NCBI RefSeq assembly: GCF_047549485.1
Contig: NZ_CP180191.1
Span: forward strand, 1 to 64,000
Length of the DNA: 64,000 nt
Direction of reading: 5' to 3'
DNA from: Piscinibacterium candidicorallinum
Lineage (GTDB): Bacteria; Pseudomonadota; Gammaproteobacteria; Burkholderiales; Burkholderiaceae_C
Below the pieces are notes generated by a model. It searched no databases and was not told where the DNA came from. It saw only the letters and a program-made list of their open reading frames with translations. Below, piece by piece: positions 17,674-24,809 of this stretch. The translations under genes and the position numbers were made by a program. Each line of letters begins with the position of its first letter. The first letter of the stretch is position 1.

Positions 17674-17688
17674 GTTGACAGCGTCAAC
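17674..17688. promoter_or_regulatory. TetR-type operator, copy 1
   Basis: GTTGACAGCGTCAAC is a dyad with perfect 6-bp arms (GTTGAC and GTCAAC) around 3 bp. It lies between the divergent DUF2141 and monooxygenase genes. Binding by the TetR encoded at 15533-16183 is inferred from position and symmetry. Confidence 0.7.
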
Positions 17689-17705
17689 CAAGATAGAGCA
17701 CACTG

Positions 17706-17720
17706 GTAGACAGTGTCAAC
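17706..17720. promoter_or_regulatory. TetR-type operator, copy 2
   Basis: GTAGACAGTGTCAAC repeats the first operator with one arm mismatch. Its centre is 32 bp (about three helical turns) from copy 1, placing both on the same DNA face. Confidence 0.68.
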
Positions 17721-17822
17721 AAGCGCGGGTGATACCCACCGGCAGCGTTCACCTGCAGCACGCAGATGCGCCCTCTGTCATTCACCCGCGGGAACCTGCC
17801 GCCTCTTCTCCGGAGTCGTTTC

Positions 17823-18326
17823 ATGAACATCGAGACATTCACCGCCCGCCTGCGCCATCGCCTGCTCAAGACCGGGCTGGTGGCCAGTGCGCTCGTGGCG
17901 CTGGGTGCCTGCAGCATCAACACCCCATACCCGCGTCTGGCCACGCCCGAGGCCGCAGCTCAGGCGCCCGTGGTGCTGGTGCTGACGCATGCGACGCTGG
18001 ATCCGAAGCGGCGCGAAAGCTTTGATGTGCACACCCGGCGCGTATTGGCGGAGATGACCAGGCAGCCGGGCCTGCTGGGCTATTCCGCGCGCCGCGAGAT
18101 CTTCGGTACGCAGGCCTGGACCCTGACGATCTGGGCCAGCGAGGCGGACCTTGCGCGCTTCATGAACAGCCCGGTGCATCGCGAGGCGGTGCGTAAGGGC
18201 ATGGAGGGTCTGGTGGCCATGGAGTCCAAGCGTCTGCTGCTCAAGCGGGACGCACTGCCCACGAGCTGGGATCAGGCCTTGGCGCTGTTGAAGGACCCGG
18301 AAGGTCGACGTGCCTACTGGGAATAG
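17823..18326 (+). CDS. Antibiotic-biosynthesis-monooxygenase-like lipoprotein
   Basis: This 167-aa protein starts at ATG 17823 after CCGGAG. The signal ends LVALGACS, giving a lipidated Cys. Residues 48-120 look like an ABM/ferredoxin-like monooxygenase domain: VVLVLTHATLDPKRRESFDVHTRRVL, GLLGYSARREIFGTQAWTLTIWASEADLARFMNSPVHREA. The domain acts on quinone-like or haem substrates in known members. It is transcribed divergently from the DUF2141 gene across the shared operators, so it probably belongs to the same TetR regulon. Confidence 0.75.
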   Translation: MNIETFTARLRHRLLKTGLVASALVALGACSINTPYPRLATPEAAAQAPVVLVLTHATLDPKRRESFDVHTRRVLAEMTRQPGLLGYSARREIFGTQAWTLTIWASEADLARFMNSPVHREAVRKGMEGLVAMESKRLLLKRDALPTSWDQALALLKDPEGRRAYWE

Positions 18327-18397
18327 CGCAGCGGGCGGTGCGCCCGGCCGCGCAAGCGCCATGAGCCATACCGCTCAAATGCGTGATGTTGACGGCG

Positions 18398-19210
18398 CTA
18401 CTCGGCCCGTTCGCGCTCGGTGGCGTGCCAGCCGCCGAGCAGCCAGCGCGACAGTCCCTCAAACAGGAAGAAGATCGCCACGCCGGTGAGCGACACGAGT
18501 ACGAGCGCAGCAAACATCTTGGGTGTCTCGGTGCGATAGCTGGCTTCAAGAATGCGTGAGGCGAGCCCAGTCTCCTTGCCCGCCACACCCGCCACGAATT
18601 CGGCCACGATGGCGCCGATCAGGGACAGGCCACCCGCCACCTTCAGACCTGCGAGGAAGTACGGCAGGCTGCTGGGGACGAGCAGAAAGCGCAGGCGCTG
18701 CACCGGTGTGGCGCGGTACAGCGTGAACAGCTCTCGCAGGCCCGGCTCGGCTGCGCGCAGACCGATCACGGTGTTGGACAGCACCGGAAAGAAGGCCACG
18801 ATCCAGGCGCACAGCAGCAGCGCGGCGGTCGTGCTCTCTACATAGATCAAGATGAGCGGCGCAATCGCCACAATCGGCGTGACCTGCAGCACGATGGCAA
18901 AGGGCCACAGGCTGGCCGCCACCCAGCGCGAGAGCGCAAACATCACGGCCAGCAGCACGCCGCCGCTGGCAGCAAGCAGCAGCGCGCCAAAGGTGATCTT
19001 GATGGTGAACCACCAGCTGCCAGCCAGCGAGCCGAAGTTCTCCACCAGGGTCTGCGCCACCAATGTGGGTGCAGGCAGGATGTAGTGCGGGATCTGGTTC
19101 ACGCGCACCAGCACTTCCCAAAGCACCAGCGCGGCCAGGATCACACCGATTGGCAGCAGCACGCGCACCGCCTTGGGCAGGCCGGGCTGAGTCGACGATG
19201 TGCCGCTCAT
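18398..19210 (-). CDS. ABC transporter permease (NitT/TauT family)
   Basis: This 270-aa inner-membrane permease has about six hydrophobic segments and the cytoplasmic loop FTLYRATPVQRLRFLLVPSSLPYFLAGLKVAGGLSLIGAIVAEF, the EAA loop that contacts the ATPase. It resembles SsuC/TauC/ThiX permeases for sulfonates, nitrate or thiamine precursors. Its ATG at 19210 overlaps the ATPase stop (ATGA). No substrate-binding protein follows. Confidence 0.88.
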   Translation of the reverse strand: MSGTSSTQPGLPKAVRVLLPIGVILAALVLWEVLVRVNQIPHYILPAPTLVAQTLVENFGSLAGSWWFTIKITFGALLLAASGGVLLAVMFALSRWVAASLWPFAIVLQVTPIVAIAPLILIYVESTTAALLLCAWIVAFFPVLSNTVIGLRAAEPGLRELFTLYRATPVQRLRFLLVPSSLPYFLAGLKVAGGLSLIGAIVAEFVAGVAGKETGLASRILEASYRTETPKMFAALVLVSLTGVAIFFLFEGLSRWLLGGWHATERERAE

Positions 19211-19986
19211 GCCTGCACTCCGCTGGCGGTGGTCAATGCGTCGGAGACTTCGGCGCACCAGCTTGCGTACTGCGGCGTGTGGCGGAAAGCTGCCTCACGC
19301 GGCGCGGGCGCATCTATGTCGATCTGCGCCACCACGCGCCCCGGCCGCGCGCTCATCACACACACACGGTCTGCCAGGAACACGCTCTCGTACACGCTGT
19401 GCGTGACGAACACGGTGGTGAAGCCCTGCTCGGCCGAGAGCGCCAGAAGATCGCGGTTCAAGGCAAAGCGCGTGATCTCGTCCAGCGCGGCAAAGGGCTC
19501 ATCCATTAGCAACACGGCGGGCCGCGTGACCAGCGCGCGGGCAATCGACACGCGCATTTTCATGCCGCCCGAGAGCTCACGCGGATAGACCTCAGAAAAC
19601 GCCGCCAGACCCAGGCGCGTCAGCAGCGGCGTGATGCGTGTGGCCGCATCGGAGCGCAAGACCCCGGCAAGGCGTAGCGGCAGCCAGACGTTGTCGAACA
19701 CGCTGGCCCAGGGCATGAGCGTGGGCTCCTGAAACACAAAGCCAATGGACGGTGCCGATGCATCGCCCTGATGCATCCATTGCACCTGCCCGCTGCTGGC
19801 TGCAGTGAGTCCGGCAATCAGGCGCAGCACCGTGCTCTTGCCGCAACCGGATGGCCCGAGCAACGCCAGGAACTCGCCTGCCCGGATCTGGAGCTCCACC
19901 CCAGCCAGCGCCTCGGTGCCGTTGGCAAAGCGCTTGTGAATGCCGGTCAAGGTCAGCAACGGTGGAGCGGAGGCAGAAGCGGACAT
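19207..19986 (-). CDS. ABC transporter ATP-binding protein (NitT/TauT family)
   Basis: This 259-aa ATPase pairs with the permease. Walker A GPSGCGKST is at 44-52, the Q-loop is VFQEPTLMPW, the signature is ELSGGMKMRVSIARAL and Walker B is VLLMDEPFAALDE. It is of the SsuB/TauB/NrtD class. The frame extends to 20181 but family similarity begins at MSASASAPPLLTLTGI. The ribosome site is not obvious. Confidence 0.88.
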   Translation of the reverse strand: MSASASAPPLLTLTGIHKRFANGTEALAGVELQIRAGEFLALLGPSGCGKSTVLRLIAGLTAASSGQVQWMHQGDASAPSIGFVFQEPTLMPWASVFDNVWLPLRLAGVLRSDAATRITPLLTRLGLAAFSEVYPRELSGGMKMRVSIARALVTRPAVLLMDEPFAALDEITRFALNRDLLALSAEQGFTTVFVTHSVYESVFLADRVCVMSARPGRVVAQIDIDAPAPREAAFRHTPQYASWCAEVSDALTTASGVQA

Positions 19987-20221
19987 GACTGCGACTGTAA
20001 CGGCCAGAGAGGCCTCGCCCGCATGTGACAGGACGGTTAAACGCCGCAGAACCCGCTCGGCCCAGCCTGCAGAAATCCACGATTTCTTGCAGTTCACGCG
20101 CCCGCGGGTGCAGTTCGTCGCAATCGGGCTGCATGCAAAGCGCCCCTTGCCCACAATGCCATCCATCGACACACACAACACGTCGACGCAAGTACCGAAA
20201 CACCACCGCTAGGAGCCCAAC

Positions 20222-20506
20222 ATGACCACCAAGATCGATACCCTGAGCTACACCACCATCGGCGCCCTGATGCTCGCCGCAACGATCACCGCAGCCGTCG
20301 GCGGCGTGATGACCATCACCAAGGACGAGCCGGTTGTGCGTCTGGACACCGTGACCGTGGTGGCCAAGCGCGAGACCGCTGCGCCGCAAGTGGCCCGCCT
20401 GGACACGGTGACCATCACCGCCAAGCGCATCGCTCCCGAAGCGACCGTCATCGCCGGCGGCAACGTGATGCTCGCCAAGAACGTCGCCGCACCGGTCAAG
20501 CTCTGA
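20222..20506 (+). CDS. Small membrane-anchored protein with two TonB-box-like motifs
   Basis: This 94-aa protein starts at ATG 20222 behind AGGAG, strong support that it is translated. One hydrophobic segment (about 12-32) resembles an uncleaved signal anchor. After it come two near-identical 13-residue units, VVRLDTVTVVAKR (38-50) and VARLDTVTITAKR (57-69), spaced 19 residues. Each contains a core like the TonB box of outer-membrane receptors (BtuB: DTLVVTANR). There is no plug or barrel. I do not recognise a named family. The role could be binding or titrating TonB in the periplasm; that is inference. Confidence 0.7.
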   Translation: MTTKIDTLSYTTIGALMLAATITAAVGGVMTITKDEPVVRLDTVTVVAKRETAAPQVARLDTVTITAKRIAPEATVIAGGNVMLAKNVAAPVKL

Positions 20507-20659
20507 TTCCAGCTGCCAGCCGAGGCCTCTGGCTCCGGCAGCGGCTGGCGCACAGCAAGACCCGATATTCGCGATCTTCGCGCGCCAGACCCAGACAACA
20601 AGCAGAAGCACTCTCCTCCCCAAAAGAACTCCGCCAGTCATCTCCTCAGAAGCAACTTT

Positions 20660-20687
20660 GGCCCACTTCGGTGGGCCGTTTCTTTTG
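20660..20687 (+). terminator. Intrinsic terminator with TTCG tetraloop
   Basis: GGCCCAC (20660-20666), TTCG, GTGGGCC (20671-20677), then GTTTCTTTTG. A textbook hairpin plus T-rich tail, about 150 bp after the TonB-box-like gene. Confidence 0.85.
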
Positions 20688-20781
20688 TCGTGCGGGTAAG
20701 TCCGTGTCGCAAAGACCAAACTGCGGGATGGGCCACCTCGGCGACCAGCGTCATGATCGGCGCTTGATGATGGAGGACCAC

Positions 20782-21138
20782 ATGCAAGGGCAACGCAGCG
20801 GCTATCAAGAGTTCAGGGTCGAGCGGATCGCCACCGGGTCGGTGTTCAAGCTGCTGGGTGCCGGGTTGGTGTTCAGTCTGGTGCCCTTTGCGACAGTGAT
20901 GGGCGTGCTTGCGCTCGCTGGCGCGAACACGGTGACCTGGAACGGCAAGGCGCTTACCGGGTTCACCGGTCTGGCTGCTTCGCCGTTGATCGGCTTTTTC
21001 CTCGCGTTGTTCTTTACAGCCCTGCTGGGTGTCTGCATGGCGGCTGGCCTGTGGCTGTACTCACGCTTCTGGCCACTGGAGCTGCGGCTGCGGCTCCAGG
21101 CGGACAGCACCGCAGGTCAATCCGCGGATCCCTCATAG
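20782..21138 (+). CDS. Small membrane protein of unknown function
   Basis: This 118-aa protein starts at ATG 20782, chosen because GGAGG lies 6-10 nt upstream; two earlier ATGs at 20767 and 20770 are alternatives. It has two long hydrophobic segments (about 22-47 and 65-95) and charged ends. The 3-prime end overlaps the convergent HTH gene by 22 bp. I do not recognise the family. Confidence 0.65.
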   Translation: MQGQRSGYQEFRVERIATGSVFKLLGAGLVFSLVPFATVMGVLALAGANTVTWNGKALTGFTGLAASPLIGFFLALFFTALLGVCMAAGLWLYSRFWPLELRLRLQADSTAGQSADPS

Positions 21139-21344
21139 CGAAACACCCGCTCCAGCGGCACGCCAAACACCCGCGCGATGCGAAAGGCCACCTCCAATGA
21201 CGGCGAGTACTTGTTGGCCTCGATGGCGATGATGGTCTGGCGCGTGACACCGACCTGATCGGCCAGAGCCTGTTGAGTCATCTCGTTTGCGGCAAAGCGC
21301 AGCGCGCGGATGTCGTTGCTGATGGAACCGCCGGCCTTGCCCAT
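21117..21344 (-). CDS. Small XRE-type helix-turn-helix regulator
   Basis: This 75-aa protein is an almost bare HTH: NDIRALRFAANEMTQQALADQVGVTRQTIIAIEANKYSPSLEVAFRIARVFGVPLERVFRYE. It matches the YozG-type short regulators that are typically paired with a membrane protein. Its ATG shares one base with the stop of the upstream membrane gene (TGATG). It overlaps the convergent gene 3-prime end by 22 bp. It probably autoregulates this two-gene unit. Confidence 0.88.
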   Translation of the reverse strand: MGKAGGSISNDIRALRFAANEMTQQALADQVGVTRQTIIAIEANKYSPSLEVAFRIARVFGVPLERVFRYEGSAD

Positions 21345-21793
21345 CACATCACCCCGCGGCGGTGCAGCCAGAGCTGGGTGCCGATGTTGGTCAGCTCCGC
21401 GGCGACCCAGCCGAGCAGCAGTACGTGCGTGAAGGCAAAGTTGCCGCGGGCCAGCACGGCGGTGACCAGCGCCAGAAACACCGCACAGGCCAGCACCATG
21501 CCACCATTGCGCGCCCCGAGCAGGCTGATCAGGCGATCTCGCTCGTCGGTGTCGGTGCGGCGATCCACGATGGCGATGACGATGTGCCCTACCACCGAGA
21601 TCAGCACCAGCACCACGATGGCCACACCAAACAGGGCCATGTGCCCGGGATACAGGTACAGCGAGGGCGGTCGCTCCGCCGAGCGCACCAGCCCCAGGTG
21701 CTCTGGCAGCACAAGGCCGAAGTACCAACCAAAGGCCAGCAGCACGGCGGCCAACATGATCCAAAGGCTCTTTTCGTGAAATGACAGGTTCAT
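21344..21793 (-). CDS. Four-helix membrane protein paired with HTH regulator
   Basis: This 149-aa protein has four predicted transmembrane segments (about 10-30, 50-73, 98-115 and 120-138), with a conserved DRRTDTDERDRLISLLGARNGG loop between helices two and three. GGGAG precedes the ATG. Such proteins recur upstream of short XRE regulators. Possibly a sensor or antagonist of the regulator; function unknown. Confidence 0.78.
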   Translation of the reverse strand: MNLSFHEKSLWIMLAAVLLAFGWYFGLVLPEHLGLVRSAERPPSLYLYPGHMALFGVAIVVLVLISVVGHIVIAIVDRRTDTDERDRLISLLGARNGGMVLACAVFLALVTAVLARGNFAFTHVLLLGWVAAELTNIGTQLWLHRRGVM

Positions 21794-22182
21794 CGCTGCT
21801 CCCCTGAGAGATGTCCGGTAAGTTGGACTTCAAGTAAAAAATACATGACACCTCCATTGTTGGAGCGCGTGATGTAGATGTCAAGTTTTTCGTACTTCTG
21901 GCGGGGCATCGTGCCCCAGATTGCGCTGAAGCTGCCGAAGCATGTTCTAGTTCAAGGAGTGGCTGAAATTGACTGTTTTAAGCTGAAATGAAGTGTGTAT
22001 GCAGCTGAAGAGGTCCACCAAACAAGCGGTGAATGCCATAAGGCCATCATTCGAAAATGTGGCCGAAAAAGAAACATAAATGGAGAACCTCGAGCGCCTC
22101 CTCAACGATCCGGCCTGCAGTTTGGCCGTCCGACATCGCCTCAGACTTGTATAGAGTCCATTCATTCGACTATTCTAGAAAT
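21794..22182. other. AT-richer intergenic region upstream of the ars operon
   Basis: The 389 bp between the divergent HTH/membrane pair and arsR are markedly less GC-rich than the window average. They carry the promoters of both units. CAAACAAGCGGTGAATG at 22017 may be a decayed repeat-family head on the minus strand. No full gene is seen. Confidence 0.55.
22080..22154 (+). pseudogene. 24-codon ORF, possible gene remnant
   Basis: An ATG preceded by AAAGAAAC opens a 24-codon frame, with ENLERLLNDPACSLAVRHR in its middle, that ends at a TAG. The phrase DPACSLAVRHRLR resembles the start of small hypothetical proteins in this order that normally continue with LERDPVD-type residues. It could be a truncated remnant or a chance frame. 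Low confidence. Confidence 0.25.
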
Positions 22183-22184
22183 AT
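22169..22184. promoter_or_regulatory. Candidate ArsR operator overlapping the arsR start
   Basis: ACTATTCTAGAAATAT is an imperfect dyad centred on TTCTAGAA (22173-22180). It covers a possible -10 (TATTCT, 22171-22176) and reaches the start codon at 22183. There is no Shine-Dalgarno sequence, so the transcript may be leaderless. Confidence 0.55.
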
Positions 22185-22668
22185 GGAAACAAACAACCTG
22201 GAAGCGACCAATCTGCAGGCCGAGCAGATGGAATCCGCCGCTCGAAGCACTGACGCCGTGTTAGTGCTGGCTTCCCTGGCTAACGAGGCCCGGCTTGAGA
22301 TCTTCCGCCAGCTGGTGCAGGCTGGGCCGCAGGGCTTGGCGGCGGGCGAGATTGCCGGGCGGCTCCGGATGCCGGCCTCCACCCTGTCCTTCCACCTCGC
22401 CCACCTGGCGCGCGCTGGGCTCGTTGCGGCCCTGCCCGCCGGTCGCCAGATCATTTACACGCCGGTCTTTGCGCGGGTGCGCGGTCTGACGGACTACCTC
22501 CTGGAGAACTGCTGTGGTGGTGCGGGCTGCGCCCCGGTGGACGCGTTAACCCCCGCGGACGGCGCAGCCTGCTCGGGCGAGTGCCTGCCGGGTGCTGTCG
22601 GCGCCAACTCGGCAGAAGGCACGGATGCCGCCGCAGCGTTTGCCCGCAGCACACCAAGCTGCGCCTAG
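22183..22668 (+). CDS. arsR: ArsR/SmtB family arsenic-responsive repressor
   Basis: This 161-aa metalloregulator releases DNA on binding As(III). The winged-helix core runs about 25-105, with the recognition helix in MPASTLSFHLAHLARAGLV and the wing ALPAGRQIIYTPVF. Cys110, Cys111 and Cys116 (ENCCGGAGC) form a C-terminal site like that of alternative ArsR proteins, and further Cys follow (CSGEC). A longer frame from 22057 is rejected because the extra residues are unlike any ArsR. It is the first gene of the arsenic operon. Confidence 0.9.
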   Translation: METNNLEATNLQAEQMESAARSTDAVLVLASLANEARLEIFRQLVQAGPQGLAAGEIAGRLRMPASTLSFHLAHLARAGLVAALPAGRQIIYTPVFARVRGLTDYLLENCCGGAGCAPVDALTPADGAACSGECLPGAVGANSAEGTDAAAAFARSTPSCA

Positions 22669-22713
22669 CCCCTCGCCTGCCGTTACGCCCCAGCCCAACC
22701 AAGGAGCTCCGCC

Positions 22714-23241
22714 ATGAAGCGCTTCCACGTCCATGTGAAGGTTGATGACCTCGCCCGCTCCATCCACTTCTATTCGAACCTGTTCGGGCAACAGCCCGCC
22801 GTGGTGAAAGACGACTACGCCAAGTGGATGCTTGAGGACCCGCGGCTCAACTTCGCCATCAGTCACCATGCCGGGGCACAGGCGGGCATCGAGCACCTCG
22901 GCTTCCAGCTGGAGTCTGCCGAGGAGCTCCATGCCATGACCGACGCACTCAAGGCGGCGGACGTGGCGGTGCTGGATGAGCGCGGCACCACCTGCTGCTA
23001 TGCCCAAAGCGACAAAGGCTGGGTGCACGACCCCACGGGCATCGCCTGGGAGACCTTCGTCACCCACGGCAGCGCCACCACCTACGGCGGCGTGCCCACC
23101 GAGGCGACAAGCGCCGCGATGTGCTGCGCCCCACCCGAGGCGGTCGCGGTCAGCGCGAGCATCCCCGTTGCGCGCAGCAGCAAGCCCAAGGTCAACAAGG
23201 GCGAGGCACTCGCCTGCGCACCTGGCTCCGGCTGCTGCTGA
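22714..23241 (+). CDS. arsI: ArsI/CadI-type VOC protein, C-As lyase
   Basis: This 175-aa protein starts behind AAGGAG. It is a glyoxalase-fold (VOC) dioxygenase. ArsI cleaves the carbon-arsenic bond of trivalent methyl- and aryl-arsenicals with Fe(II) and oxygen. FHVHVKVDDLARSIHFYSNLFG is at 4-25, and the vicinal substrate-binding Cys94-Cys95 lie in GTTCCYAQSDKGWVHDP. A Cys-rich tail (MCCAPP and APGSGCC at the end) may bind As or metal. It is the second gene of the operon. CadI is a related alternative name. Confidence 0.9.
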   Translation: MKRFHVHVKVDDLARSIHFYSNLFGQQPAVVKDDYAKWMLEDPRLNFAISHHAGAQAGIEHLGFQLESAEELHAMTDALKAADVAVLDERGTTCCYAQSDKGWVHDPTGIAWETFVTHGSATTYGGVPTEATSAAMCCAPPEAVAVSASIPVARSSKPKVNKGEALACAPGSGCC

Positions 23242-23261
23242 TCAAGCTGCCGACGCCTGCG

Positions 23262-23741
23262 ATGCCCGTCGCTCAGATCAAGATGTCGCCACAGTTCATG
23301 GCCGCGCAGACCGCGCACCTGCCAGCACTCCATGCGCTGCTGGCCGAGGCGGGGCTCGTCACCGGCGATCTGCCGGCCACGCTCCCGGATGCGCAGACCC
23401 AGTTCCTGCTCGCGCAGCTTGAGGGCGCCATCGCCGGCGCGGTAGGCCTGGAGCACAGCGCGTCGCAGGCCGACATCGCGCTGCTGCGCTCGCTGGTGGT
23501 TGCCCCGGCCGCGCGCGGCACGGGCCTGGGTACCGCGCTGCTCGGCGAGGCTGAGTCGCTAGCCCGTGCGCAGGGCGTCAAGCAGCTCTACCTGCTCACC
23601 ACCACTGCGGCCGCATTCTTTGCGCGCCACGGTTATGTCATTTGCGTGCGCGACGCTGCGCCCGCAGGCATCGCCCACAGCCGCCAGTTCAGCGCGCTGT
23701 GCCCCGGCAGTTCCACCCTGATGCGCAAGGCGCTCACTTAA
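23262..23741 (+). CDS. arsN2: Arsenic resistance N-acetyltransferase ArsN2
   Basis: This 159-aa GNAT acetyltransferase has the acetyl-CoA motif LRSLVVAPAARGTGLGTALLGEAESLARAQGVKQLYLLTTTAAAFFARHGY, typical of the ArsN2 group found in ars operons. Some ArsN proteins acetylate organoarsenical antibiotics such as arsinothricin. The start at 23262 (MPVAQIKMSPQF) lies 21 nt after arsI; 23283 is an alternative. Confidence 0.83.
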   Translation: MPVAQIKMSPQFMAAQTAHLPALHALLAEAGLVTGDLPATLPDAQTQFLLAQLEGAIAGAVGLEHSASQADIALLRSLVVAPAARGTGLGTALLGEAESLARAQGVKQLYLLTTTAAAFFARHGYVICVRDAAPAGIAHSRQFSALCPGSSTLMRKALT

Positions 23742-23757
23742 ACCCGACAACGCCACA

Positions 23758-24243
23758 ATGAAGAACGTCCTGATCCTGTGCACCGGCAACTCCGCCCGCT
23801 CCGTCCTGGGCGAGGGCCTGATCCATCATCTTGGCGCGGGCCGCTACCGCGCCTTCTCCGCTGGCAGCAAGCCCATGGGCCGCGTGAACCGCTTCGCGCT
23901 CGAAACGCTCGCTGCCCACGGCATGCCCCTGCCCGAGGCGCGCAGCAAGAGCTGGGACGAGTTTGCCCAGCCCGGCTCGCCGCCGATCGACTTCGTGTTC
24001 ACCGTGTGCGACTCGGCCAACAACGAGGAATGCCCCTACTTCCCCGGCCCGGGCGTGCGTGCGCACTGGGGCATTGAAGACCCCTCGCACGTGGATGGCG
24101 ATGACGCCGCCAAGCGCGCCGCGTTCGAAGTGGCCTACAAGAAGCTGCGCCGCAAAGTGGAGGCTTTTGTCGCCCTGCCCGTGGATACGCTGCCAGCCGC
24201 CGAACTCAAGCAGGCGCTGGCCGACATCGGCAAGCTCGATTGA
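23758..24243 (+). CDS. arsC: Arsenate reductase, thioredoxin-coupled (LMW-PTPase type)
   Basis: This 161-aa ArsC of the low-molecular-weight phosphatase fold reduces arsenate to arsenite. The P-loop is CTGNSARS, with nucleophile Cys8. The redox relay Cys84 and Cys92 are in FTVCDSANNEECP. It starts 16 bp after arsN2. It is the first of two tandem ArsC paralogues. Confidence 0.93.
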   Translation: MKNVLILCTGNSARSVLGEGLIHHLGAGRYRAFSAGSKPMGRVNRFALETLAAHGMPLPEARSKSWDEFAQPGSPPIDFVFTVCDSANNEECPYFPGPGVRAHWGIEDPSHVDGDDAAKRAAFEVAYKKLRRKVEAFVALPVDTLPAAELKQALADIGKLD

Positions 24244-24311
24244 GTTGCAGCCGCCAGGCGCGTGCCGCGAGCGCCATGCCTGCGCGACATTGAATCGTTG
24301 AGGGAGGACAC

Positions 24312-24809
24312 ATGACGGACTCACGCATCTACAACGTGCTGTTTCTGTGCACCGGCAACTCGGCCCGCTCAATCATGGCCGAAGCACTGATGAACCACTG
24401 GGGCCGCGGCCAATTCCGTGCGTTCTCCGCGGGCAGTCAGCCCACCGGCGCCGTGAACCCGTTCGCGCTCAAGCAGCTGCGCGAAGCGCGTCTGCCCGCA
24501 GAGGGCTACCGGAGCAAGAGCTGGGACGAATTTGCCGTCGCGGGCGCACCCGTGATGGACTTCGTGTTCACCGTTTGCGACAACGCCGCCAACGAGGTCT
24601 GCCCGGTGTGGCCTGGCCAGCCGATGACGGCGCACTGGGGTGTTGAAGACCCCGCAGCGTTTCTCGGCACGGACGACGACAAGGACCGTGCGTTCTTCAG
24701 AGCCTTCGAGACGCTGCAGCGCCGTATCCAGCTCATGCTGTCGCTGCCGATCGCAAGCCTCGATTCGATGGCGCTTCAGACCAAGGTCGACGAAATCGGC
24801 AAGGCATGA
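24312..24809 (+). CDS. arsC: Second arsenate reductase / LMW-PTPase paralogue
   Basis: This 165-aa protein starts behind GGGAGG. The P-loop CTGNSARS has Cys13, and relay cysteines Cys89 and Cys97 are in FTVCDNAANEVCP. It is clearly related to the preceding ArsC but diverged, so it is a duplicated or separately recruited reductase. Its stop overlaps the aquaporin start. Confidence 0.93.
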   Translation: MTDSRIYNVLFLCTGNSARSIMAEALMNHWGRGQFRAFSAGSQPTGAVNPFALKQLREARLPAEGYRSKSWDEFAVAGAPVMDFVFTVCDNAANEVCPVWPGQPMTAHWGVEDPAAFLGTDDDKDRAFFRAFETLQRRIQLMLSLPIASLDSMALQTKVDEIGKA

